Origin: Sporosarcina thermotolerans
GTDB taxonomy: Bacteria > Bacillota > Bacilli > Bacillales_A > Planococcaceae
Assembly (NCBI RefSeq): GCF_030067815.1
Contig: NZ_CP125968.1
Coordinates: forward strand, 1,728,001-1,792,000
Direction: 5' to 3'
DNA length: 64,000 nt
The first letter of the stretch is position 1; every line of letters starts with the position of its first letter. The translations under genes and the position numbers were made by a program. Positions 10,077-18,580 of the stretch are shown here, piece after piece. The notes under the pieces are model-generated. The model searched no databases and was not told where the DNA came from. It saw only the letters and a list, made by a program, of their open reading frames with translations.

Positions 10077-11248
10077 TTATTGCATTGCCTTAATAAATCT
10101 TTCAACGCCTTCCTTAACGATAGCAAGCGGAGTAGCGACGTTCATGCGTAGGAATCCACGGCCTGCTTCACCATACTTCGTGCCTGGTTCAAGTGCCAGT
10201 CTTCCTTTATTCAACAGCCTGTCCATCATTTCTTCTTCAGAAAGCCCAGTCCCACGATAATCGATCCATAATAAGTAAGTGGAATGTGGCTTTTGAATAG
10301 AAATCCCCGGAACAGCCGCAGGTAATGTATCAATGACATAATCCATATTAGTAGAAATAATTTCAAGCAGGTTCTCAAGCCATGGCTCACACTCTGTGTA
10401 TGCGGACACCAGGGAGGATGCAGCAAATGCATTCAATTCCATTTGTCCATGAGCAAATGCATTTTGTTGCAATGCATTTCTTAACTCTTCTTCCTTCGTG
10501 ATCATAATCGCAGCTTGTACACCCGCCAAGTTGAACGTTTTAGTCGGTGCTACACAAGTGATGACTTTGCCGCCTTCTTCTTCAGCAAGCTTTGCAAGCG
10601 GAATATGGTTAAATCCAGGAAGAACGATATCGGCATGGATTTCATCAGAAAGGATCAATACGTCATATTGTTTACATAGGCGAAGAATTGTACGCAACTC
10701 TTCCTCAGTCCAAATGACACCCGCAGGATTATGCGGATTACATAAGATGAACACTTTTACATCTTGCTGCAAGCTCTTCTCGAATGCTTCAAAGTCGATT
10801 GAGTAATTTCCATTATCCTCTCTCAGCTGGCATTCAACGATATTCCGACTTTGATGACCTGGAACATTGAAGAATGGCGGATAGACCGGTGTAGTGATTA
10901 AAATATTGTCGCCTACTTTCGTAAACGTTTCAATCACAGTCGCAATTGCAGGTACTACTCCGTGATGGAAAAGCATCCAGTCATTTTCTGTTTCCCATCC
11001 ATGGCGGGAAGATAGCCAGGATCGTACTGCATCTTTACATTTGCTGCATATGTACGAGTAACCAAAAACACCGTGATCCAACCGCTCTTGCATCGCTGCG
11101 ATAACTGGTTCGGTGCCTTGAAATCCATATCGGCAATCCACATAGGTAAAATATCTGAAGCATCTTCTACTCCATAAACAGCCTCCATATTTCCCCATTT
11201 TACGGATCGTGTTTGTTTGCGATCAATCACTTGTTCAAACTCTTTCAT
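10077..11248 (-). CDS. patB: PatB/MalY-type C-S lyase aminotransferase (one frameshift)
   Basis: PLP-dependent fold-type I enzyme of the cystathionine beta-lyase/PatB group, about 390 residues. Visible features are MWIADMDFKAP near the N-terminus, NPHNPAG, SDEIHAD and the PLP-lysine region APTKTFNLAG. The reading frame breaks at about 11111: ACCGAACCAG needs one more G to give KAPEPVIAAMQERLD. ATG 11248 is preceded by GAGG at suitable distance; the upstream ATG at 11263 lacks a site. Adjacent divergent yugE is also the patB neighbour in B. subtilis. Confidence 0.85.
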
Positions 11249-11337
11249 GAAAAAAACCCTCATTTCCTTTTTTCTTTTACATTACTATGCTATCATAAAC
11301 GAAACAACAGAAAAAAATAAGTATAAGGTGAATTGTC

Positions 11338-11598
11338 GTGCAAACAATTGAAATGAATAAAAAAGCAATCACACTACTTGAAGAATGGGATCCTTTCAAT
11401 GCTGGCAGAAAAGCGTATGAGCTTGAGATAGCCAATGTCCTAGTGGAATTAGAAGTGCTTGATCATCCTACTGATCTTGCGAAACGAATCCGCGATATTT
11501 ATGAACATTCCTACGCAATTTGGATTCCGATTGAGAAATGCATGCAAATATCATATAAATTATTAGCCGTAAAATACGAGGCGAAATACATCGTCTGA
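11338..11598 (+). CDS. yugE: YugE-like DUF1871 protein
   Basis: An 86-residue soluble protein of unknown function, with LLEEWDPFNAG and DHPTDLAKRIRDIYEHS typical of DUF1871/YugE. Starts at GTG 11338 with AAGGTG seven bases upstream. Divergent from patB, as in B. subtilis. A strong terminator follows. Confidence 0.7.
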   Translation: MQTIEMNKKAITLLEEWDPFNAGRKAYELEIANVLVELEVLDHPTDLAKRIRDIYEHSYAIWIPIEKCMQISYKLLAVKYEAKYIV

Positions 11599-11604
11599 AC
11601 AGTG

Positions 11605-11637
11605 CCGAATCTACGAACTTGTAGATTCGGTTTTTTT
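11605..11637 (+). terminator. yugE terminator
   Basis: Perfect 10-bp stem CCGAATCTAC / GTAGATTCGG, loop GAACTT, then seven T. Confidence 0.92.
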
Positions 11638-11640
11638 ATC

Positions 11641-11668
11641 TGAAACATTTAAGAGGTACCTATCGTAT
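11641..11668 (+). promoter_or_regulatory. ECF sigma-type promoter before the sigma gene
   Basis: TGAAACATTT begins at 11641 and CGTAT at 11664, with 17 bases between the TGAAAC hexamer and CGTA. This is close to the established Bacillus ECF (sigma-W class) consensus TGAAAC-N16/17-CGTA. The start codon is 36 bp downstream, so autoregulation by the sigma factor it precedes is the natural inference. Confidence 0.75.
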
Positions 11669-11703
11669 CATCATCAGAAGGGAATAGAGGGCGAGGGTGA
11701 GAA

Positions 11704-12256
11704 ATGGATGAGGCGGATTTGATAACGAGCGCACAAAATGGGGATCGGGCTGCATTTGCGCAATTGATGGATATACATTATCGGACTGTCGAAATTCGCG
11801 TACCAATGTGGTGTGCGTATTGATGATATTCCGGATGTTACGCAGGAAGTGTTTATAAAACTTTACAGGTTCCTGCCACAGTTCAATCAACAACGTTTTA
11901 CGACTTGGTTATATAAAATCACGTTAAATACAGCACGGGATTATTACCGTAAAGAGGGAAGGGAAACAGCGAAAGAGGAGCGGTTAAAAAGGGAAGGGAA
12001 GCAGACTGGTAATCAATCGGCCGAGCATCAGGTCCTCCTTTTTGAAGAAGACCGTGAATTGCATGAATCAATTCTCAGGCTTGATGAGAAATACAGGATT
12101 CCTCTTATCCTATTTTATTTCCAAGAATTATCTTACCAACAAATTGCAGACGTATTGAATTTAACCTTATCGACAGTAAAGACCCGGATATTCAGAGCGA
12201 AAGACGCCTTGAAAAAAGAAATGAGCTTGAATGGGGGTGTGCCGCATGGACAATGA
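11704..12256 (+). CDS. ECF RNA polymerase sigma factor (module 1; one frameshift)
   Basis: About 184 residues with sigma region 2 (GDRAAFAQLM, FAYQCGVRIDDIPDV, TQEVFIKLYRF, TTWLYKITLNTARDYY) and region 4 (SYQQIADVLNLTLSTVKTRI, a helix-turn-helix). All positions expected of an active ECF sigma are present. ATG 11704 with GAGGGTGA upstream is the only good start; the frame shifts at about 11792-11796 between YRTVE and FAYQCG (one extra or two missing bases in an A run). Its 3' end overlaps the next gene by 11 bp, the usual arrangement for a sigma and its anti-sigma. Confidence 0.85.
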
Positions 12257-14429
12257 TCAGTTTGAAAAACGAATGGATTTTTTGAAAAAGTCATATGATC
12301 GTGTTCCTTCCTCTTTTGATCCGAATGAAGTTTTCAAGAAGATTGATGAAGAGAAGGTCCCGCAATCCAATAAGCAAAAATCCTCCAATGGCGGGTTTAG
12401 GCAGCATCTCACAATCTGGGCAATGGGCATCGCAAGCATATTCATTATAGGAATCATTGGAGCAGGATATGTATTAGATCAGAAACAGAAATCCGATGAG
12501 GAAGTTATCCAAACACCGGTTACGGATGAATATATCGAGAGTTTGTTAAAGCAATACGAAGAAGAACGTGAAAAACGCCGGGAAATGGTGAAGTTGGATG
12601 AAGTTTTCTTTAAGCATTATGCTAGCTTCGCAGATAGCACGATTAACTTATTGAAAAACGAAAGTTATCTTGAAATGGTAAGCGAAGGAACGGAAAAAAC
12701 ACCTCTTGAAGAGACTTATAATCGTGCAATAGAGGAATTGAAGTTACCTTCAGAAATGCTGAAGGATTTGAAAGCAAACAGCCTTAATAACGATGAACAG
12801 GGAAGCATCACCTTTTTGGGTGAGTATCGCAGAAAAATTCAGATGCTCATTGAAATCTATGATCAAATCCTAAAAGAGAATAAAGAAGCTATTGATGCAT
12901 ATGAAGTAGGACCACATGTCGATAAAGCCGAGATCATGTTATTAAGCACCAAAAGTTTCCCAGAGCAACTCCAAAATATTATCGGAACAATGCGGGATCA
13001 GTCGATTCGACTGCATACAGAGAAATATTCCGGGGAAATTAGGACCCGGCATAACAATTACTATTTTTATTATTCTGATTTAGCTTTCAATTTGCATCAT
13101 CATACAGACGCTTATATTCAAATGATGGTTGAAGAGCCATATATGTATGGCCCGATACTTCAATATCCGCTTAATGAAATGGCATATAAGTTAGGAAGGA
13201 TGGAACAAACACTCATAAATGTGGAACAGGACCACTCTTTATATCCTGTATTGGAATCGTATTACCTCACCATTTTCAATGACTTGGTGAAAGGCAGCGA
13301 ATATACGAAAATCTTCGACGAAGATGGTATTCTTCTTCCGGATTATCAGGATGTTTGGCGCGGAATGGCGGCGACTGGTGATGTGAGTCCCCTAACCTAT
13401 GTTATGCAACCAATCGTCAAAGAGATGGAGGCATCGGGTTGGAGGGAATCTGAGAGCTGGAATTCACTTTCGTACGATGCATTAAAAGATGCTATTACCC
13501 TGGCTCGTGAAGGTCAATTGGAGTATTACATGTATGGGGAAAGACCTGATTTCAAGAGTGAAACGATTCAATTCCCGAATGAGTCATTTTGGAATGAAGT
13601 TTATGCATTGTATGAGGACTTTAAGAAATCATATGACAAGTCTGTATTAAAAGGAGCATCGCCGATTCACGTGTTAGGGATTTTCGATTACGCAAACGAA
13701 ATGGATGATCCGGAAACGATGTATCATTTGTATAGTGAAAGTGTAATGTATAGTAACTATGGAGAAATCGAACTCGATGACTATGTGCAAAATTGGCGCA
13801 AAGGGTTCTCCCACTTCCGAAACGCTACAGAAGTCAGGTTTGATCAAAATACTGTCTATCGCGAGGGTTTGAAATTTCGTAGCCATCTTTCCTTTACCGG
13901 CTCTGATAGGGAAGTGCAAATGATTTTTAATGAAGAAGGCATTTGGGAAGTGTACTCAGGGTTTATGGAAACCCTACCGTCCTATCAAATGAGCCCTGAA
14001 ATTGGATTCAGGGATTTATTAAACTCCGGGGAGTATACACACAGATCAATAAACAATCCAAATTACGATATGAAGTATTTAAACGGAATAGGTGCATTGG
14101 ATATGGTCGGTGCATATTTCTATGCGTTAAGTAGGGGTAACTATGAAGTTCAATACAAATTATTTTTCCAAGGAGAAGGGTCGGAAATAGTCGAGAAGGA
14201 AACTTACTTGGAAAATCCAGAAAAATATTCTCAATCCCCACCTTATGAAGATGGAATGTATGTAAAAGCTTCGTTCCAAGGTCTGGAACAAGACGAAAAT
14301 GGGAACTGGCCAGGTGTTGCAACGCTTACAGTCGATACAGAGTTATACCCTAATCTTCCTTCAGAAATGAAACTCCATATGTTTTGGACGGAAGAAGGCT
14401 GGCGTGTGAAGTTCAATCCTTTTGAATAA
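12246..14429 (+). CDS. membrane anti-sigma factor with large ectodomain (module 1)
   Basis: A 727-residue protein. Residues 1-60 are a cytoplasmic segment (FEKRMDFLKKSYDRVP) in the place of an anti-sigma domain, followed by one membrane helix (IWAMGIASIFIIGIIGAGYV) and about 640 extracytoplasmic residues. Residues of roughly 90-400 are shared with modules 2 and 3 (LPSEMLKDLKANSL, PEQLQNIIGTM, SPLTYVMQPIVKEME). The last 330 or so are unique to this copy and look like two NTF2/SnoaL-type modules, a weak guess. ATG 12246 has GGGGGTG seven bases upstream. Expected role: hold the sigma factor of 11704 inactive until an outside signal acts on the ectodomain. No known anti-sigma family is confidently recognised. 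Confidence 0.75.
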   Translation: MDNDQFEKRMDFLKKSYDRVPSSFDPNEVFKKIDEEKVPQSNKQKSSNGGFRQHLTIWAMGIASIFIIGIIGAGYVLDQKQKSDEEVIQTPVTDEYIESLLKQYEEEREKRREMVKLDEVFFKHYASFADSTINLLKNESYLEMVSEGTEKTPLEETYNRAIEELKLPSEMLKDLKANSLNNDEQGSITFLGEYRRKIQMLIEIYDQILKENKEAIDAYEVGPHVDKAEIMLLSTKSFPEQLQNIIGTMRDQSIRLHTEKYSGEIRTRHNNYYFYYSDLAFNLHHHTDAYIQMMVEEPYMYGPILQYPLNEMAYKLGRMEQTLINVEQDHSLYPVLESYYLTIFNDLVKGSEYTKIFDEDGILLPDYQDVWRGMAATGDVSPLTYVMQPIVKEMEASGWRESESWNSLSYDALKDAITLAREGQLEYYMYGERPDFKSETIQFPNESFWNEVYALYEDFKKSYDKSVLKGASPIHVLGIFDYANEMDDPETMYHLYSESVMYSNYGEIELDDYVQNWRKGFSHFRNATEVRFDQNTVYREGLKFRSHLSFTGSDREVQMIFNEEGIWEVYSGFMETLPSYQMSPEIGFRDLLNSGEYTHRSINNPNYDMKYLNGIGALDMVGAYFYALSRGNYEVQYKLFFQGEGSEIVEKETYLENPEKYSQSPPYEDGMYVKASFQGLEQDENGNWPGVATLTVDTELYPNLPSEMKLHMFWTEEGWRVKFNPFE

Positions 14430-14440
14430 CTATGGAGACT

Positions 14441-14472
14441 AAAAAGACTGCCAATTACGGCAGTCTTTTTTC
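14441..14472 (+). terminator. terminator after module 1
   Basis: Stem AAAGACTGCC / GGCAGTCTTT with loop AATTAC-like bases, followed by T residues; it lies 12 bp after the stop of the anti-sigma gene. Confidence 0.85.
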
Positions 14473-14480
14473 TGTCAATT

Positions 14481-14489
14481 TGGTATACT
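14481..14489 (+). promoter_or_regulatory. extended -10 promoter before module 2
   Basis: TGGTATACT is a TGn-extended -10 element; no good -35 and no TGAAAC ECF box is visible. Module 2 therefore seems to have its own housekeeping-type promoter, unlike module 1. Confidence 0.5.
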
Positions 14490-14504
14490 TAAGGGAGTTT
14501 TATT

Positions 14505-16245
14505 TTGCGAATGGAAGTAGGGATGGAATTGGAAGACTTAAAACATAGAATCTTACAAGGGAATCAAGATGCTTTCAGAGAGTGGATGGATGTATACATA
14601 CGGCCGATTGAGCGTTTTTCGATTTCCTTTGGGGTTACTTTAAAAGAAGCAGGAGCAGTGACTGAAACTGTATTCAGGACCTTGTATCATAGCCTTGAAG
14701 ATTTAACTGAGGATCAGTTAGACGAAAATGCTTTATTCAAAAGCGCATTGATAGAGTTAGAAGGCTTACAGATTGATGATTCAAAAGAGGGTTTATTCCC
14801 CTTTGAAGAAGACAATGAATTGCACAGCCATATAGTCAACTTGTCGCCGGAACTAAGGGTACCTCTTATCCTATTCAACTTTCACCATAAATCCATCCCG
14901 GAAATTGCTTCAATTCTGGACCAACCCGAGCAGCAAGTCGAACGTTCGATAAAGAGGCAAATCACTCATTAAATGAGTCAAACTTGGAAAAGAAACTGGA
15001 GTTCTTGAATAAATCCTATCATCGTCTGTTGCCTATCTACATAGAAGACAACATCTACAAACCAAAAAGTATAGAGCCCCCGTCTAACTCTGTTGTAGAA
15101 ACGAAAACGAAGGTAATTAAAAGAAAGCCATTTCTTCTTTGGGGTACAGGTGTTGCCGTACTCATAGGGCTTTTATTCATTTCAGTCATAAGAAGTGATG
15201 CCTACCAATACTCAACTTCCGAAAAATTCATCGAGGAATTGAAAGCATCCTTTGAACAAAAGATCGACGACCGATACACCTTAATGGGGTTTAGAAACCA
15301 GCGGAAGATACCGTGTACCATGTTCTTGATCTATTTGGAGACGAGCCCCAAAGAGCGTTTGCTAGGCAAATTGGAAATCTGAATGAACAACTTGAAAAAG
15401 CGGGGAAAATCGATAAAAAGGCCGCCGAGCAGGATTATCAAAAGCTATTGGATGAATCAAGATTGCCTTCCGTAATGATTGAGGAGTTAAGAAACAATCC
15501 ATTGACGGAAGATCGTGATCAAAGCCATGAATTTATGAAAGAACTTACGAGTAAAGTGGAACAGCTGTCGAGCTCCTATATGGAAGTCATATACAATAAT
15601 TATGAAGATATTATTATGTCGGCTGACCTGAATGCAGATGGAGTGGTTGACAGAGACCTGTTTCTTGAGAAAATCGACGATTATCCAATTGAACTTCAAA
15701 ACGCGATTAAGGGTATGGAAACTCAATTCTTTTTCTTAGGCGGCATTGAGGATGTAGTTTTGATCTACCCGCAGTTTGGCACACCTGAGACTTTAAAAAA
15801 TCTTAATGAAAACTTGCATCCGGATATGGATGTTTACGTTTATTTGCTTTCTGGAGAAAGTTTGGGTGTTATGTATGGTAGTGGAACGATGGAAGAAAAA
15901 ATTGACGCGCTTAATTATATTGAAAAGGAATTGCCGAAGACAACAGCAAATGATGCTTTAAAAGATGTTTTATATTCCCGGTACAGTTGGTTAGTCTATA
16001 GCATTTTAGGAATCTATCAATATCCCGGCATATACGATGCAAATAATTCGGTAAGACAGGAGTTCAGAGAGGGTTGGAAGTCTTTTGCATCAATGGATGA
16101 ATCAAGTCCGTCTATGCAAGTTATGCAAGAAGTCGTAGGAGAATTGGAAAAAAACAATTGGAAATCAACTAATTATGATATTGAATCCCATATTACGATA
16201 TTGTTGGGTGAGAAGGTGGAAGAAATCTGGTCCGTTAAGAAATGA
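14505..16245 (+). CDS. pseudo-sigma/anti-sigma fusion membrane protein (module 2; two frameshifts)
   Basis: Read through two one-base deletions this is one protein of about 580 residues. The first 150 residues align with ECF sigma regions 2 and 4 (GNQDAFREWMDVYIRPIERF; FEEDNELHSHIVNLSPELR) but the acidic-Gln core motif and the basic recognition helix are gone. The reading stops at 14972, but one extra A at about 14950 gives IKEANHSLNESNLEKKLEF, continuing directly into an anti-sigma-like segment. A membrane helix (PFLLWGTGVAVLIGLLFISV) and an ectodomain follow; the second slip is at about 15302 (GG for GGG; QREDTVYHVLDLFGDE). TTG 14505 has GGGAG seven bases upstream; ATG 14523 is an alternative start. 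Whether the breaks are real or errors decides between fusion and separate fragments; module 3 is an intact fusion, which favours error. Confidence 0.7.
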
Positions 16246-16270
16246 GTGACATAGGGAGGTAGGGGGAGGG

Positions 16271-17992
16271 GTGGAAAACTTGAAAGATAAGGTGATACTT
16301 GGGGATAGTGAGGCATTTAAGGAATGGATGAACATAAAAATTCGTCCGATTGAACTTTTTGCAGTTCAGTATGGGGTTAGTCAAAAAGAAGCCGGATATG
16401 TAGCTGAATCTGTTTTTAAAGACTTATATCGGAATCTTGGAGAACTGACAACAGATCAGATACAGGAAAAGTATCTTTTTGAAAGTGCAATACAGAAGCT
16501 CAACGAAATTCAGTCGGATGAACAACAGGTAGGGCTGTTCCCGTTCGAGGAAGACAACAAGTTGCACCGCCGAATTATAGGCATACCATCAGAGCTTCGA
16601 ATCCCTTTCATTCTGTCTAATTTCCATGGGAAGTCAACTGTTGAGATAGTGGATTTCGTAGGAAAGACAGACGAACAAGTGGAGTTAGCCATCAATGAAG
16701 CATTTAATTATCTATCAGAACCTAACTTGGAAAAGAAAATTGAGTTCTTGAATTTGTCCTATCAAAGACTCCCAGCAATGCATAATGAAATGAATATATT
16801 TTACTCGAATAATATAGAATCAACTTCCCTTGAAAACAAAATGACAGAGGACAAACCTAAAAGGAAAAGGCCCATGCTGTTATGGGGAATTGGGGTTAGT
16901 ATATTGGCTATGATGCTGTTGGTTATGACAGTAACTAAAAGTGAAGCGTACCAACAGTCATCCTTGGAAAAGTTCATTGAAAAATCCACAAATGCTTTCA
17001 GCGAAGAGTTAGATCGGAATAAAAAATTGGCAGGTCTACCTACTTACGAAGTGATTAGGAGAGACGTATATTCGGAGGAGTATGGTGAAAATACAAGAAG
17101 GAAATTTGACTGGTTGATCGCTGACTTGAAGGATCAGTTTGACAGCACAGGCAAATTCGATAAAAGACACGTGGAAATCGAATTTGACATACTGATGCAG
17201 GAGCTCTTGATACCTTCTGAAATGGTGAAGAATTTATCTGAAAATCCCCTATTTAATGATCATGAGAAAAGTGAAGAGTTTATAGATGAGTATATCGTTA
17301 AAATGAGTTCTTTATTAAGATCCTATATGCATATAGGAACACAATATGAAATGTCCATTCTCGAGAGTGGAAGGAATGATGAGGGAGGATTTGATTGGGA
17401 TACCTTGAATGCGAATATATCAGATCTTCCTGAAGAACTACAGCAAACGCTTAATGGCATGGAAGCGTTGGGCATTGTATTCAAGGGTGATTCGAGCGCT
17501 CCGGCGCGGGCGGGTTATATATATGTATATCCGGCAATTGGTAATTCGAATCTTTCCAAAACCCTTCAAGAAAATTTGCATCCAGACGTAGGCATTTATA
17601 TTTCCATTTTAATGGCTGATATGGTTGATATCCATGAATGGACAGTTGAGGAGCAAGCTGATTTATTGTTGCAGCTTGAAAAGGGGTTGTTTCAAGCGGA
17701 AGGCCACGAGTTTCATTCGATGGTTTTTAATTCGTATACCTCAGTTATGTATATGATCATTGGAATGGGCGGGTACCTCGATATTTACGATACAACAGAC
17801 TCTGTCAAAGAGGAATACAGGGAAGTATGGAAAAGTATTGCAGCGCACGGGGATGACTCGCCATCTGCTCAATTGATGAAAGAGATCATCGAGGAAATGG
17901 AGAACTCTGGATGGGCTGCTTCTACTCTAAATAAATACCAATATTTCACGTTAGAAAATGAGTTGAGAAAAAGGTTGCAGGAAGATAAATAA
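16271..17992 (+). CDS. pseudo-sigma/anti-sigma fusion membrane protein (module 3, intact)
   Basis: An uninterrupted 573-residue reading frame. Residues 1-150 resemble ECF sigma factors: GDSEAFKEWMNIKIRPIELF and SVFKDLYRNL match region 2, FEEDNKLHRRII and LRIPFILSNFHGKSTVEI match region 4. The linker TWLY-type -10 recognition segment and the basic helix TVKTRIFRAK of the active sigma are replaced by acidic or neutral residues (EQVELAINEA). Residues 155-180 (NLEKKIEFLNLSYQRLP) match the start of the module 1 anti-sigma. One membrane helix (LLWGIGVSILAMMLLVM) and a 340-residue ectodomain follow. GTG 16271 is preceded by a G-rich site. Cotranscription with module 2 is likely (25-bp gap). Confidence 0.75.
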   Translation: MENLKDKVILGDSEAFKEWMNIKIRPIELFAVQYGVSQKEAGYVAESVFKDLYRNLGELTTDQIQEKYLFESAIQKLNEIQSDEQQVGLFPFEEDNKLHRRIIGIPSELRIPFILSNFHGKSTVEIVDFVGKTDEQVELAINEAFNYLSEPNLEKKIEFLNLSYQRLPAMHNEMNIFYSNNIESTSLENKMTEDKPKRKRPMLLWGIGVSILAMMLLVMTVTKSEAYQQSSLEKFIEKSTNAFSEELDRNKKLAGLPTYEVIRRDVYSEEYGENTRRKFDWLIADLKDQFDSTGKFDKRHVEIEFDILMQELLIPSEMVKNLSENPLFNDHEKSEEFIDEYIVKMSSLLRSYMHIGTQYEMSILESGRNDEGGFDWDTLNANISDLPEELQQTLNGMEALGIVFKGDSSAPARAGYIYVYPAIGNSNLSKTLQENLHPDVGIYISILMADMVDIHEWTVEEQADLLLQLEKGLFQAEGHEFHSMVFNSYTSVMYMIIGMGGYLDIYDTTDSVKEEYREVWKSIAAHGDDSPSAQLMKEIIEEMENSGWAASTLNKYQYFTLENELRKRLQEDK

Positions 17993-18039
17993 ATAGGGTC
18001 AAGATACAGGAAAATATTCCAATTAACCGCCCGGTAATT

Positions 18040-18069
18040 TTGCTGTGAAAGGGCTATTTATGGTATAAT
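18040..18069 (+). promoter_or_regulatory. yugI promoter
   Basis: TTGCTG at 18040 and a perfect TATAAT at 18064 with 18-bp spacing; the -10 is also TG-extended. An imperfect palindrome (AATTAACCG/CGGTAATT) overlaps the upstream edge. Confidence 0.7.
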
Positions 18070-18123
18070 AGCGGATGGCCGTATAGGCAGATTCGATACC
18101 AAAATGATTGGGAGCTGTTTCAA

Positions 18124-18498
18124 ATGGGAAGAAATTATGAAGTGGGGGAAGAGTTGACTGGCAAAGTGACGGGCATACAGCCATATGGCGCATTCGTCGC
18201 ACTTGATGACAAGACACAGGGTCTTGTTCATATTTCGGAAATCACATACGGATTCGTCCGGGATATCAATGATTATCTAACTGTAGGAGACGAAGTGGAA
18301 GTCAAAATACTGGAAGTCGATCAGGCTGCCGGTAAAATCAGTTTATCGATCCGTGCACTTCAAGAACCGCCAAGCAATTTCCAAAAACCCGAACGCCCCC
18401 GAAAATCGTTACAAGACAAAGTTAAAGAGCATGATTCAGAAGGTTTCAATTCACTTAAAGACAAACTGAAAGACTGGATTGATCGATCTGGGTATTAA
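18124..18498 (+). CDS. yugI: S1-domain RNA-binding protein (YugI / general stress protein 13 family)
   Basis: A 124-residue protein with one S1 (OB-fold) RNA-binding domain in the first 75 residues: GKVTGIQPYGAFVAL, TQGLVHISEI, VGDEVEVKIL and GKISLSIRA. The C-terminal part is charged and ends SLKDKLKDWIDR, as in YugI. Likely ribosome- or RNA-associated. Starts at ATG 18124 downstream of a strong promoter; followed by a bidirectional terminator. Confidence 0.88.
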   Translation: MGRNYEVGEELTGKVTGIQPYGAFVALDDKTQGLVHISEITYGFVRDINDYLTVGDEVEVKILEVDQAAGKISLSIRALQEPPSNFQKPERPRKSLQDKVKEHDSEGFNSLKDKLKDWIDRSGY

Positions 18499-18499
18499 A

Positions 18500-18541
18500 A
18501 CAAAAGCGGAGGGCCGCCTGAAGCTTAGACGTAATATCCGC
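18500..18541 (+). repeat. short relative of the 24.2-kb structured element
   Basis: ACAAAAGCGGAGGGC lies directly after the yugI stop and is identical to the 15 bases directly after the glutamate dehydrogenase stop at 24235. Here the element is short: GCGGA (18506) can pair with TCCGC (18537). Confidence 0.5.
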
Positions 18542-18542
18542 A

Positions 18543-18580
18543 AAAATGGGAGTAGGCAATTAGCCTATCTCCCATTTTTT
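18543..18580. terminator. bidirectional terminator yugI / rocR-like
   Basis: AAAATGGGAGTAGGC and GCCTATCTCCCATTTT arms with loop AATTA form a long stem with T-rich flanks on both strands. It overlaps the last codons of the minus-strand regulator. Confidence 0.85.

Noticed and set aside
12231..12246. Earlier start for the module 1 anti-sigma
   Set aside because: The ATG at 12231 and GTG at 12237 lie in or before the GGGGGTG ribosome site that serves ATG 12246.
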